Assembly (NCBI GenBank): GCA_947169885.1 | Contig: CAMVRM010000003.1 | Span: 53,937-117,936 of the forward strand | Direction of reading: 5' to 3' | DNA length: 64,000 nucleotides | DNA from: an uncultured Ruminococcus sp. | Lineage (GTDB): Bacteria; Bacillota; Clostridia; Oscillospirales; Ruminococcaceae | Shown: piece after piece, positions 44,936 to 53,936 of the stretch | Layout: each line of letters begins with the position of its first letter | Numbering within the stretch: position 1 is the first letter of the stretch | Program-made: the position numbers and the translations under genes | Notes under the pieces: generated by a model | Told to the model about the DNA's origin: nothing | The model's input: only the letters and a program-made list of their open reading frames with translations | Database searches by the model: none

Positions 44936-46669
44936 ATGCGTATGGATAAGAAATACCTAATCGGAATTATCGCTCCTGTACTTGCAAGAGTGTTCATGCA
45001 GGATATTTTGCGTGGTGCTATAAGTCAGATCAGGCTCTGCGGCTGTGATGCGGTCATTTTTTCACCGCTTATACAGTTTGAAAGCAATGTTTCCGCTCAT
45101 TCACAGACAGAGCGTGAGATATTCCGACAGATCGGTTTTGAGGATATTGATGCTTTTCTGTATCTTAAAGACGATCCAACTATGGGTGCGCCCGTCATCG
45201 CAGAGATCGAACAGAGACTGCTTGAAACGCAGAAATATGTCATGACGGTCGATGAACGCACTCATCCCGTGTTTGACAGCACACAATATGACGATTATGA
45301 CGAATTCGGCAAGGTGGTAGAGCATCTGATCGAAGTTCATGGATATAAACGCATTTATTGTCTGACAGGACCGAAAGACAGCTTGCAGGCACAAACAAGA
45401 CTGCGTGCATGGAAAGACCGAATGACACAGCACGGTCTGTATTTTGACGATACCTATTTTGAATACGGCACATTCTGGTATGATTCGGTCATGCCGTATG
45501 CCGAAAAGCTTTTCTCGGGAAAACTGCCGATGCCTGAAGCAATTGTCTGCGGAAATGATGTTATGGCTGTTTCGCTTATCAAGACGCTCACATCGGGCGG
45601 CATACGTGTTCCCGAAGACGTAGCAGTGACAGGATATGACGGTTATCCTTTTACCGCAAATCTTGATGTTACGCTTACGACTTATGCACGCAATCATTTT
45701 CAGCTCGGTGCAGATGCCGTCCGCCGTCTTTACCGCAATATGACGGGACTGCTCAGCAGAAAAGTCGAACGTCAGAAAAGCGGATTCCTGATAGGCAGTT
45801 CCTGCGGATGCACCAACATTCCTGCACAGCAGCTGCTGACAGATCAAAACGTTGTTGTTCCCCGAATGTGGTCAGAACTTATGTTCGGCATAAACATTGC
45901 TCCCGATCTTGCTCAGAATAAAACTATCCCCGATCTTTTGAGATGTGCGCTGTATCACAGCCAAAACATTTATCAGATGCAGAAAGTCAGTATCTATCTT
46001 TGTGATAATTCGGGAGAATATCGTTTTGCCGCCTCATGCGAAGCGGATAAAACTCCGCAGATACACGGGCATATCCCCTCCCTGAAAAAAGCATCTGAGT
46101 TTCTTTCAGGCAGTACCGAACCCGAGATAGTGTATGTCTCGCCGCTGCATCTGAACGAACGGAAGTTTGGTCTTATCTCGCTTTCGTTCGGTGAACATGA
46201 CCGTGTTTATGATGTGAGCTGGCTTCACTATGTAACGGTGCTTACGCAGGCATTGGAGATACTGTACACCGCTGTTCCAGATGCAATAGAGCGGAATACA
46301 GCGCCCGAACACATGAACAGCCGCTCAGCGCTGAATGAAAAGCTTGTTCGTCTGCGTGAAAAGCTTAAAGAAAAACCGTCGGAACACTGGACTGTCGAGA
46401 TGCTTTGTGAGGAATGCGGTCTTCCGAAAAGCACTCTGCAAAAGCACTATAAACAGCTGTTCGGAAAAAGTATGTTTGAGGAACTGATAGAATTCCGTGT
46501 GGAAATGGCAAAGCGTCTGCTCGCACAGACCGACCGCTCCATTTCGCAGATCTCTGATCTGTGCGGCTATTCAACAGAAAGCTATTTTATGAAACAGTTC
46601 AAGCGCATCACACAGCAGACACCGACAGAATTCAGACGGAACTTACGTTCTAAAAAACATACGAATTAA
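44936..46669 (+). CDS. Transcriptional regulator: LacI/periplasmic-binding-like sensor fused to C-terminal AraC HTH
   Basis: VPEDVAVTGYDGYPFTANLDVTLTTY (LacI-type sensor) and VEMLCEECGLPKSTLQKHYKQLFGKSMFEELIEFRVEMAKRLLAQTDRSISQISDLCGYSTESYFMKQFKRI (AraC HTH). Confidence 0.85.
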   Translation: MRMDKKYLIGIIAPVLARVFMQDILRGAISQIRLCGCDAVIFSPLIQFESNVSAHSQTEREIFRQIGFEDIDAFLYLKDDPTMGAPVIAEIEQRLLETQKYVMTVDERTHPVFDSTQYDDYDEFGKVVEHLIEVHGYKRIYCLTGPKDSLQAQTRLRAWKDRMTQHGLYFDDTYFEYGTFWYDSVMPYAEKLFSGKLPMPEAIVCGNDVMAVSLIKTLTSGGIRVPEDVAVTGYDGYPFTANLDVTLTTYARNHFQLGADAVRRLYRNMTGLLSRKVERQKSGFLIGSSCGCTNIPAQQLLTDQNVVVPRMWSELMFGINIAPDLAQNKTIPDLLRCALYHSQNIYQMQKVSIYLCDNSGEYRFAASCEADKTPQIHGHIPSLKKASEFLSGSTEPEIVYVSPLHLNERKFGLISLSFGEHDRVYDVSWLHYVTVLTQALEILYTAVPDAIERNTAPEHMNSRSALNEKLVRLREKLKEKPSEHWTVEMLCEECGLPKSTLQKHYKQLFGKSMFEELIEFRVEMAKRLLAQTDRSISQISDLCGYSTESYFMKQFKRITQQTPTEFRRNLRSKKHTN

Positions 46670-46685
46670 GTAGTGAGGGATTAAT

Positions 46686-47048
46686 ATGATTATAGAAAAG
46701 AACAACTATTTTGAAGAAAAAAACATTACGATTGACTTAATTGAAAGTTATTTTAAGAAACACCCTTTGAATGAAGCTAATATTGGAAGAATGTACTGGG
46801 AATTAGTTGAAGGTGCTGAAGATACTGAACTACTAACTATTGCAGAGATCATTTTTCACCATGCGATTTGGAAATTAGCTGGCGGACTAAGGGCAAATGC
46901 CATTGAAAGAATTAAAAGACTTACCAATGAAATCATACGGTCTAACCAAACTTTTACTCATTTAAATGCTGATGAATATAACGATTTTATCAAAATTGTT
47001 AAAGAATTGAATGAGAGTAAGATAGATATATTAGGCGATAACAGTTGA
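46686..47048 (+). CDS. Hypothetical protein, low GC
   Basis: 120-aa ORF with RBS (gtgaggg); no family recognised. Confidence 0.6.
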   Translation: MIIEKNNYFEEKNITIDLIESYFKKHPLNEANIGRMYWELVEGAEDTELLTIAEIIFHHAIWKLAGGLRANAIERIKRLTNEIIRSNQTFTHLNADEYNDFIKIVKELNESKIDILGDNS

Positions 47049-47105
47049 TCTATTTGTTTTCAAAAAGTGATGCAAAAATTGTGATTTAACATTCGGAGGC
47101 GAAGA

Positions 47106-47987
47106 ATGAGTATGATAACTTTTAACGATATAAAAAACAATTCCGGTTTCAGAACCATTAACGGAACACTTGAACATCAATTGGAAAATTGCAAAAAAAG
47201 AATAAGTGATGATTGTCTTACTGTGGGAGAAATGGTAATGGAACTTGTCAAAGAATACGGCAACTTTTATATTGACAGAATCGAACAGAGTTCCGGTGAC
47301 AGATTACGTTTCTATTTTATGCCGTTTTTCAATCCCTGCAAATATTGGTCTGAATTCGATCAGAAAGCTGTTTTTATAGGAACGATCGTAAATTCCGACT
47401 GCCGTGGTTTCCTCGATGGAAATACGATAGAGAGTGCTTATCTGCTTAATGACGGCTGTTATTATAATCAGTCAAAAAAGAAAATCGCAGACAGCATTGA
47501 AGAGCTTTTTGACTATTTTATGAAAGTCGAATACGATTATCATGCTCCTATCTCGCCTAAAACTTACGAACGTCTTAAAAGCGGAGGGTGGTGTGAAGGC
47601 AGGAAAGTTGATATTTCCAGTCTGATTGCCGAGTGTAAAGAAAACGGCATAACCTTGACAGATATACAGAAAGCATTTTTTGAAGAATTTTCAGGAATTG
47701 TATGCGATACAGATTGCGGACAGGAAGTAGAAATCTTTGATAAGTTATCATATGGCATATGTCAAGTCAGTCCGGAAAGCGATGAATATGACGAAAAATG
47801 GATGTATAATAATTATGATAAAAATGCTGTAATGGTCGGAAATTGTTATACTGGCGAAGGAAGAATATGGCTCACAGGTGAAGGACAGTTATTATTAGAC
47901 AACATAAGCGGTATACTCAAGGATGATGATTGGATCAGTCCTATCGGAAGAACCATTATGAATGGATTCAATGTTCTTTTAAGTTAA
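47106..47987 (+). CDS. SUKH-like (SUKH-3-type) immunity protein candidate
   Basis: C-terminal half YERLKSGGWCEGRKVDISSLIAECKENGITLTDIQKAFFEEFSGI resembles SUKH-3 immunity proteins. Confidence 0.6.
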   Translation: MSMITFNDIKNNSGFRTINGTLEHQLENCKKRISDDCLTVGEMVMELVKEYGNFYIDRIEQSSGDRLRFYFMPFFNPCKYWSEFDQKAVFIGTIVNSDCRGFLDGNTIESAYLLNDGCYYNQSKKKIADSIEELFDYFMKVEYDYHAPISPKTYERLKSGGWCEGRKVDISSLIAECKENGITLTDIQKAFFEEFSGIVCDTDCGQEVEIFDKLSYGICQVSPESDEYDEKWMYNNYDKNAVMVGNCYTGEGRIWLTGEGQLLLDNISGILKDDDWISPIGRTIMNGFNVLLS

Positions 47988-48005
47988 GAACCTGTTTACA
48001 GACAC

Positions 48006-48034
48006 TTGCAAAATCAACAAAGCTGTGATATACT
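48006..48034 (+). promoter_or_regulatory. sigmaA-type promoter of the phosphonate operon
   Basis: TTGCAA-N12-TGTGA-TATACT. Confidence 0.55.
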
Positions 48035-48112
48035 ATAACATGAAGAATTGCTTTACAGACAACGAAAAAATCAAATTTTGTCTGATATTTATTAAAGAAC
48101 GGAGCGTTGACC

Positions 48113-50128
48113 ATGCAGGTTATTATCCTAAACTCAGGTCTTGGAACTCGAATGGGTTCCCTCACAAGCGAACACCCTAAATGTATGACAGTGATCTCGG
48201 CAACAGAAACGATCCTCAGCCGCCAGCTCAAAATGATCGCTGATGCAGGCATTTCAGAGGTCATCATGACAACAGGCGCTTTTGACAGCGTACTTGTCAA
48301 TTATTGCAACAGTCTTGATCTGCCGCTCCACGTTACGTTCGTCAAGAATCCTGTCTATGATAAGACTAATTACATCTATTCCATTTACTGCGCAAAAGAA
48401 TATCTGAAAGACGATGATGTTATTCTTATGCACGGCGATCTTGTCTTTGAAAATACAGTATTCGATGATGTATTGGCTTCCGAGACAAGCTGTATGACCG
48501 TAAGTTCTGCGCTTGAACTTCCCGAAAAGGATTTCAAGGCTGTTATCACAGACGGTAAAATACAGAAAGTCGGCATTGAGTTTTTCAATGATGCTATGGC
48601 GGCACAGCCGTTGTACAAACTCCTGAAAGATGATTGGAGAAAGTGGCTTGATGCGATCATTGCCTTTTGCGAAAGCGGTGATGAAAAAAAGCGTAAATGC
48701 TATGCCGAAAACGCTTTGAATGAAATTGAGGATAAGAATATCGTTCCTCTTGATTTTACGGACAGGCTCTGTGCTGAGATTGACAATCCCGAAGATTTAG
48801 CTGTTGTTTCTGCTCGGTTAAAGGAGATAGAGAACCGCAAGGTCTATATGTGTTTCTCAACCGATATGATCCACAGCGGTCATATTGCGCTCATAAAAAA
48901 GGCGGCTCGTCTCGGCAAGCTTATTATCGGTGTGCTTTCCGATGAAGCTGTTGTGAGCTACAAGAGGTTTCCGCTTCTGCCGTTTACAGAGCGTAAGGCA
49001 ATGTTTGAAAATATAGTCGGTGTATACAAGGTAGTCGAGCAGAAAACACTCAGCTACAAGGAAAATCTTGAAACGCTCAAACCTGATATAGTTGTCCACG
49101 GTGATGATTGGGTAAGCGGTTTCCAAAAGCCTATCCGTGATGAAGTCACATCTGTTCTTGCAAGCTACGGCGGACGTTTGGTCGAATATCCCTATTCATA
49201 TGATGAAAAGTATAAGGAGCTTGAAAGCCGTTCACGCTCAGAGCTTTCTACTCCCGATATGCGCCGCAGCAGACTTCGCAAGGCTCTTGCTATGAAGGGT
49301 ACAATTACAGCAATGGAAGCTCACAGCGGTCTGACGGGGCTTATTGTGGAAAATACTGTTGTTTATGAAAACGGCGGTGCAAGACAATTTGATGCTATGT
49401 GGGTAAGCTCTCTCTGTGATTCTACCGCAAAGGGCAAGCCCGATATTGAGCTGGTAGATATGTCAAGCCGTTTCCGCACCATTGACGATATTATGGAAGT
49501 TACTACTAAACCCATAATTTTTGACGGCGATACCGGCGGACTGACAGAACATTTCGTGTATACCGTAAGAACATTGGAGCGTATGGGCGTTTCAATGGTC
49601 ATTATCGAGGACAAAACCGGCTTAAAGAAAAACAGTCTGTTCGGAACGGAAGTAAAACAGACACAGGCGGCTATTCCCGATTTCTGTGAGAAAATACGTG
49701 CAGGCAAAAAGGCTCAGAAAACTCCCGATTTCATGATCTGTGCAAGAATCGAGAGCCTTATCCTGGAGCAGGGCATGGACGATGCACTTGAAAGAGCATT
49801 TGCTTTTGCCGAAGCAGGCGCAGATGCGATAATGATACATAGCCGCAAGAAAGACCCTGCTGAGATATTTGAGTTCGTGGAAAAGTTCCGTGCTAAGGAC
49901 AGCACAACTCCTGTCGTTGTTGTTCCGACCTCGTTTAATACGGTCACTGAGGAAGAATTTAAGGAACGTGGCGTGAATATCGTTATTTACGCAAATCAGC
50001 TAACAAGAACAGGTTTCCCCGCAATGCAGAACGCCGCTAAGATGATACTTGAACATCATCGTGCTAAGGAATGTGATGATATTTGTATGCCGTTCAAGGA
50101 TATTATCCGTCTGATACCGGAGGAATAA
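48113..50128 (+). CDS. Tri-domain phosphonate enzyme: LicC/PntC-like nucleotidyltransferase + cytidylyltransferase-like domain + phosphoenolpyruvate phosphomutase
   Basis: MQVIILNSGLGTRMGSLTSEHPKCM (NTP transferase); KVYMCFSTDMIHSGHIALIKKAARLGKLIIGVLSD (HxGH cytidylyltransferase); FDGDTGGLTEHF and EDKTGLKKNSLFG (PEP mutase). ORF may begin at 48107. Confidence 0.88.
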   Translation: MQVIILNSGLGTRMGSLTSEHPKCMTVISATETILSRQLKMIADAGISEVIMTTGAFDSVLVNYCNSLDLPLHVTFVKNPVYDKTNYIYSIYCAKEYLKDDDVILMHGDLVFENTVFDDVLASETSCMTVSSALELPEKDFKAVITDGKIQKVGIEFFNDAMAAQPLYKLLKDDWRKWLDAIIAFCESGDEKKRKCYAENALNEIEDKNIVPLDFTDRLCAEIDNPEDLAVVSARLKEIENRKVYMCFSTDMIHSGHIALIKKAARLGKLIIGVLSDEAVVSYKRFPLLPFTERKAMFENIVGVYKVVEQKTLSYKENLETLKPDIVVHGDDWVSGFQKPIRDEVTSVLASYGGRLVEYPYSYDEKYKELESRSRSELSTPDMRRSRLRKALAMKGTITAMEAHSGLTGLIVENTVVYENGGARQFDAMWVSSLCDSTAKGKPDIELVDMSSRFRTIDDIMEVTTKPIIFDGDTGGLTEHFVYTVRTLERMGVSMVIIEDKTGLKKNSLFGTEVKQTQAAIPDFCEKIRAGKKAQKTPDFMICARIESLILEQGMDDALERAFAFAEAGADAIMIHSRKKDPAEIFEFVEKFRAKDSTTPVVVVPTSFNTVTEEEFKERGVNIVIYANQLTRTGFPAMQNAAKMILEHHRAKECDDICMPFKDIIRLIPEE

Positions 50129-50131
50129 GCT

Positions 50132-51247
50132 ATGCAGAACATTTTGACCGCAAGCACGGACTATTCCGAACTTGATGAATATTTCAAAAATTCAGGCGCT
50201 GAAAGAATACTTTTTGTGTGTGATAATTCTATCGGGTTCTTAAAGCTGGACGACTATTTCAAAAGCCTTGAAAACAGAGTTGGGATAAAAGTGGTACGTT
50301 TCAGCGATTTCGAGCCTAATCCGAAATATGAAAGCGTAGTAAAGGGCGTGCAAGCCTTTCACGAAAACGGCTGTGACATGATCGCTGTTGTCGGCGGAGG
50401 AAGTGCGATAGATGTTGCGAAGTGTATCAAGCTGTATGCTGATATGGATAGTGAATGCAATTATCTGAAACAAGAGATAGTTCCGAATAATATACCTCTT
50501 TTCGCTGTCCCGACTACCGCAGGAACAGGCAGTGAAGCCACTCGCTATGCGGTAATTTACTACAATGGCGAAAAGCAATCCGTCACACATGAAAGCTGTA
50601 TTCCCGAAACGGTGTTGTTCGATGCAAGCGTACTTAAAACGCTTCCAACCTATCAGAAGAAAGCTACCATGATGGACGCTTTCTGTCATGCGATAGAGAG
50701 TTTCTGGTCGGTCAACAGCACCGATGAAAGCAAGGAGTATTCCAAACAGGCTATCCGTCTTATTATGGAGAACATGGACGGATACCTTGACAATACCGAG
50801 GACGGCAACCAAAATATGCTCAGAGCCGCTAATATTGCAGGCAAAGCGATAAATATTACTCAGACAACCGCAGGTCATGCGATGTGCTACAAGCTGACAA
50901 GTCTGTACGGTATAGCTCACGGTCATGCGGCGGCGTTATGTGTCAAGGCGCTGTTTCCGTATATGATCGACCATGTTGAAGCTTGCATTGACAGCAGAGG
51001 TACGGCATATCTCAAATCTGTCTTTAACGACATTGCAGAAGCTATGGGCTGTAATAATGCTGCTGATGCCGCTGAATTATTCGGGAGTATTGTTGATCGT
51101 CTTGATCTGGGTGTTCCTGATGTGAAGTCAGAACAGGATATTGATATTCTCAAAAATTCGGTCAATCCTGTGAGGCTGAAAAATCACCCGATCTCATTAT
51201 CGGTCAGTACAATAGAGAATTTGTATCGAAACATATTGAATAGATAG
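50132..51247 (+). CDS. Iron-containing alcohol dehydrogenase, probable phosphonoacetaldehyde reductase
   Basis: VGGGSAIDVAKCIKLYA; VPTTAGTGSEATRYAV; DAFCHAIESFWS; TAGHAMCYKLTSLYGIAHGHAAALC; between PEP mutase and phosphonopyruvate decarboxylase. Confidence 0.85.
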   Translation: MQNILTASTDYSELDEYFKNSGAERILFVCDNSIGFLKLDDYFKSLENRVGIKVVRFSDFEPNPKYESVVKGVQAFHENGCDMIAVVGGGSAIDVAKCIKLYADMDSECNYLKQEIVPNNIPLFAVPTTAGTGSEATRYAVIYYNGEKQSVTHESCIPETVLFDASVLKTLPTYQKKATMMDAFCHAIESFWSVNSTDESKEYSKQAIRLIMENMDGYLDNTEDGNQNMLRAANIAGKAINITQTTAGHAMCYKLTSLYGIAHGHAAALCVKALFPYMIDHVEACIDSRGTAYLKSVFNDIAEAMGCNNAADAAELFGSIVDRLDLGVPDVKSEQDIDILKNSVNPVRLKNHPISLSVSTIENLYRNILNR

Positions 51248-51258
51248 GAGCTTCATTC

Positions 51259-52383
51259 ATGAAAGTAGAAAACTTAGTAAAAATTATCGGTGCGGATTTT
51301 TACACAGGTGTCCCCGACAGCCAATTAAAAGCGCTCTGTAATTATTTGATGCACACCTATGGGATAGATCAGGAGCATCATATTATTGCCGCTAATGAGG
51401 GTAATTGCACTGCTCTTGCGGCAGGCTATCATCTTGCGACTGGTAAAGTACCTGTTGTTTATATGCAAAACAGCGGTGAGGGCAATATTATCAACCCCGT
51501 GGCAAGTCTGCTGAACGATAAGGTTTATGCTATCCCGATGATCTTCATTGTCGGCTGGCGTGGTGAACCGGGTGTTCATGATGAACCTCAGCATATTTAT
51601 CAGGGCGAAGTGACCGTAAAACTGCTTGAAGATATGGACATTAAGACTTTTGTCGTAAGCAAGGATACAACAGAAAATGAGCTGACTTCTGTAATGAATG
51701 ATTTTGATGCCGTTCTCAAAAATGGCAAACAAGTAGCCTTCGTTATTCGCAAGGGTGCTATCAGTTACGATACACCTGTTGAATACAAAAATAGTAATAC
51801 AATGATCCGTGAGGAGATCATTCAGCATATTGTTAAAGCAACCGGAGAAGATCCGATCGTATCTACAACAGGCAAGCCGAGCCGTGAACTGTTTGAGACC
51901 CGTGTTGCAAACGGGCAGAGCCACAAGTATGATTTTCTGACAGTAGGTTCAATGGGACATACTTCCTCTATTGCACTCGGAATTGCTATCAATAAGCCCG
52001 ATCAGAGAATTTGGTGCATTGACGGCGATGGCGCTGTGCTTATGCACATGGGAAGTATGGCGGTTCTCGGTGCTAACAAGCCGAAAAATATGGTTCATAT
52101 CGTTATCAATAATGGCGCACACGAAACAGTCGGCGGAATGCCTACGGTAGCTTCTCAAATTGACATCGTGGCTATTGCTAAGGCTTGCGGTTATCCGAAT
52201 GCTGTTTGCGTAGATAACTTTGATGATCTGGATAAGGCTCTTGAAGAAGCTAAATCACGGAATGAGCTGTCATTGATCGAAGTTAAATGCTCTATCGGTG
52301 CAAGAGAAAATTTGGGCAGACCGACAACTACTGCTCTGGAAAACAAGCGGAATTTTATGGACTACTTGCACAGCTTTCACTAA
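51259..52383 (+). CDS. Phosphonopyruvate decarboxylase
   Basis: ThDP enzyme: YTGVPDSQLKALCNYL; AANEGNCTALAAGYHLATGKVPVVYMQNSGEGNIINPVASL; GDGAVLMHMGSMAVLG; VINNGAHETVGGMPT. Confidence 0.9.
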   Translation: MKVENLVKIIGADFYTGVPDSQLKALCNYLMHTYGIDQEHHIIAANEGNCTALAAGYHLATGKVPVVYMQNSGEGNIINPVASLLNDKVYAIPMIFIVGWRGEPGVHDEPQHIYQGEVTVKLLEDMDIKTFVVSKDTTENELTSVMNDFDAVLKNGKQVAFVIRKGAISYDTPVEYKNSNTMIREEIIQHIVKATGEDPIVSTTGKPSRELFETRVANGQSHKYDFLTVGSMGHTSSIALGIAINKPDQRIWCIDGDGAVLMHMGSMAVLGANKPKNMVHIVINNGAHETVGGMPTVASQIDIVAIAKACGYPNAVCVDNFDDLDKALEEAKSRNELSLIEVKCSIGARENLGRPTTTALENKRNFMDYLHSFH

Positions 52384-52544
52384 GAACCTGTCTTCACAAG
52401 ACTCTGTACGTGTCTTTTCAACGATATTCAGTCGCTTTCTGCGTTGAAAAACCTTGCAGTGCGACAGCACAACTGCGGTTTTTCGCCTTGAAATCGACTA
52501 AATCTCGCTGAAAATCCACGCACATTTCTTGTGAAGACAGGTTC
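52384..52544 (+). mobile_element. 161-bp MITE-like element, copy 2 (TSD TAA at 52381-52383/52545-52547)
   Basis: Identical to copy 1; left TSD is the stop codon of the decarboxylase gene. Confidence 0.92.
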
Positions 52545-52622
52545 TAAGCTGCGAAGAAACGCTATTATTTGACAAGGCTTGACTATATACGCAATTGACA
52601 TGAAAAGCTCTTCACAATGACC

Positions 52623-52651
52623 TTGACGTAAACGGCAGTTTGTGATATAAT
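52623..52651 (+). promoter_or_regulatory. sigmaA-type promoter of leuB
   Basis: TTGACG-N12-TGTGA-TATAAT. Confidence 0.6.
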
Positions 52652-52692
52652 ATATAGTATAGTCATTTTAGACATGAAAGGAAATGATACTA

Positions 52693-53775
52693 ATGAACAA
52701 GAAAATTGCAGTTATCAAAGGTGACGGGATAGGTCCCGAAATAGTTACCGAAGCTATGAAAGTGCTTGACAAGGTGGCAGAAAAATTCGGTCACACATTT
52801 GAGTACACTCAGTTGCTTATGGGCGGCGCTTCTATTGATGTGAACGGCGTTCCGCTGACTGACGAAACAGTTGAGATATGCAAGGCATCCGATGCTGTTC
52901 TTATGGGAAGCATCGGCGGCGACACCAATACTTCCCCCTGGTATAAACTGCCTGCAAATCTTCGTCCCGAGGCCGGTCTGCTGGGTATAAGAAAAGCGCT
53001 CGGACTGTTTGCGAACCTCCGTCCCTGCCTGCTCTATCCTCAGCTGTCGGGCGCTTGCCCCCTCAAAGCTGAGATCGCCGCAAAGGGCTTTGATATGCTC
53101 ATCATGCGTGAACTGACAGGCGGTCTTTACTTCGGCGCACGCAAGACGGAAGAAGTTGACGGCGTTATGACAGCTGTCGACACTCTCAGCTACAACGAAA
53201 AGGAGATAAGACGCATTGCTGTCAAGGCTTTCGAGGTGGCTATGAAGCGCCGCAAGAAAGTCACAAGCGTTGACAAGGCTAATGTGCTTGATTCTTCGAG
53301 ACTGTGGAGAAAGATCGTAAACGAAGTCGCTAAGGATTACCCCGAGGTAACTGTTGAACATATGCTGGTGGACAACTCCGCAATGCAGCTGGTAAAAGAC
53401 CCTGCACAGTTTGACGTTATGGTGACGGAGAATATGTTCGGCGACATTCTTTCAGACGAAGCTTCGATGATAACAGGTTCTATCGGTATGCTCCCCTCGG
53501 GCAGTATGAACGATACAAAGTTCGGTCTTTACGAGCCGAGCGGCGGTTCTGCTCCCGACATTGCAGGAAAAGACCTTGCTAACCCTATCGCTACTATCCT
53601 TTCGGCGGCAATGATGCTCCGCTATTCTTTCGACATGACAGAAGAAGCAGACGCAGTTGAAGCCGCAGTTGAAAAGGCTCTCAATGACGGTTTCCGCACA
53701 GGCGACATAATGTCTGACGGCTGCAAGAGAGTCGGCTGCGCTGAAATGGGAACAGTCATCGCAAATAATATATGA
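52693..53775 (+). CDS. leuB: 3-isopropylmalate dehydrogenase
   Basis: [71 protein letters not shown]. Confidence 0.94.
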   Translation: MNKKIAVIKGDGIGPEIVTEAMKVLDKVAEKFGHTFEYTQLLMGGASIDVNGVPLTDETVEICKASDAVLMGSIGGDTNTSPWYKLPANLRPEAGLLGIRKALGLFANLRPCLLYPQLSGACPLKAEIAAKGFDMLIMRELTGGLYFGARKTEEVDGVMTAVDTLSYNEKEIRRIAVKAFEVAMKRRKKVTSVDKANVLDSSRLWRKIVNEVAKDYPEVTVEHMLVDNSAMQLVKDPAQFDVMVTENMFGDILSDEASMITGSIGMLPSGSMNDTKFGLYEPSGGSAPDIAGKDLANPIATILSAAMMLRYSFDMTEEADAVEAAVEKALNDGFRTGDIMSDGCKRVGCAEMGTVIANNI

Positions 53776-53936
53776 GAACCTGTCTTCACAAGACTCTGTA
53801 CGTGTCTTTTCAACGATATTCAGTCGCTTTCTGCGTTGAAAAACCTTGCAGTGCGACAGCACAACTGCGGTTTTTCGCCTTGAAATCGACTAAATCTCGC
53901 TGAAAATCCACGCACATTTCTTGTGAAGACAGGTTC
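53776..53936 (+). mobile_element. 161-bp MITE-like element, copy 3 (TSD TGA at 53773-53775/53937-53939)
   Basis: Identical to copies 1 and 2; left TSD is the stop codon of leuB. Confidence 0.92.

Noticed and set aside
45101-45847. 248-aa minus-strand ORF
   Set aside because: Antisense to the LacI/AraC regulator; no recognisable protein features.
53452-53862. 136-aa minus-strand ORF
   Set aside because: Runs through the leuB 3' end and the MITE; the shared peptide MLSHCKVFQRRKRLNIVEKTRTESCEDR is just a MITE translation.
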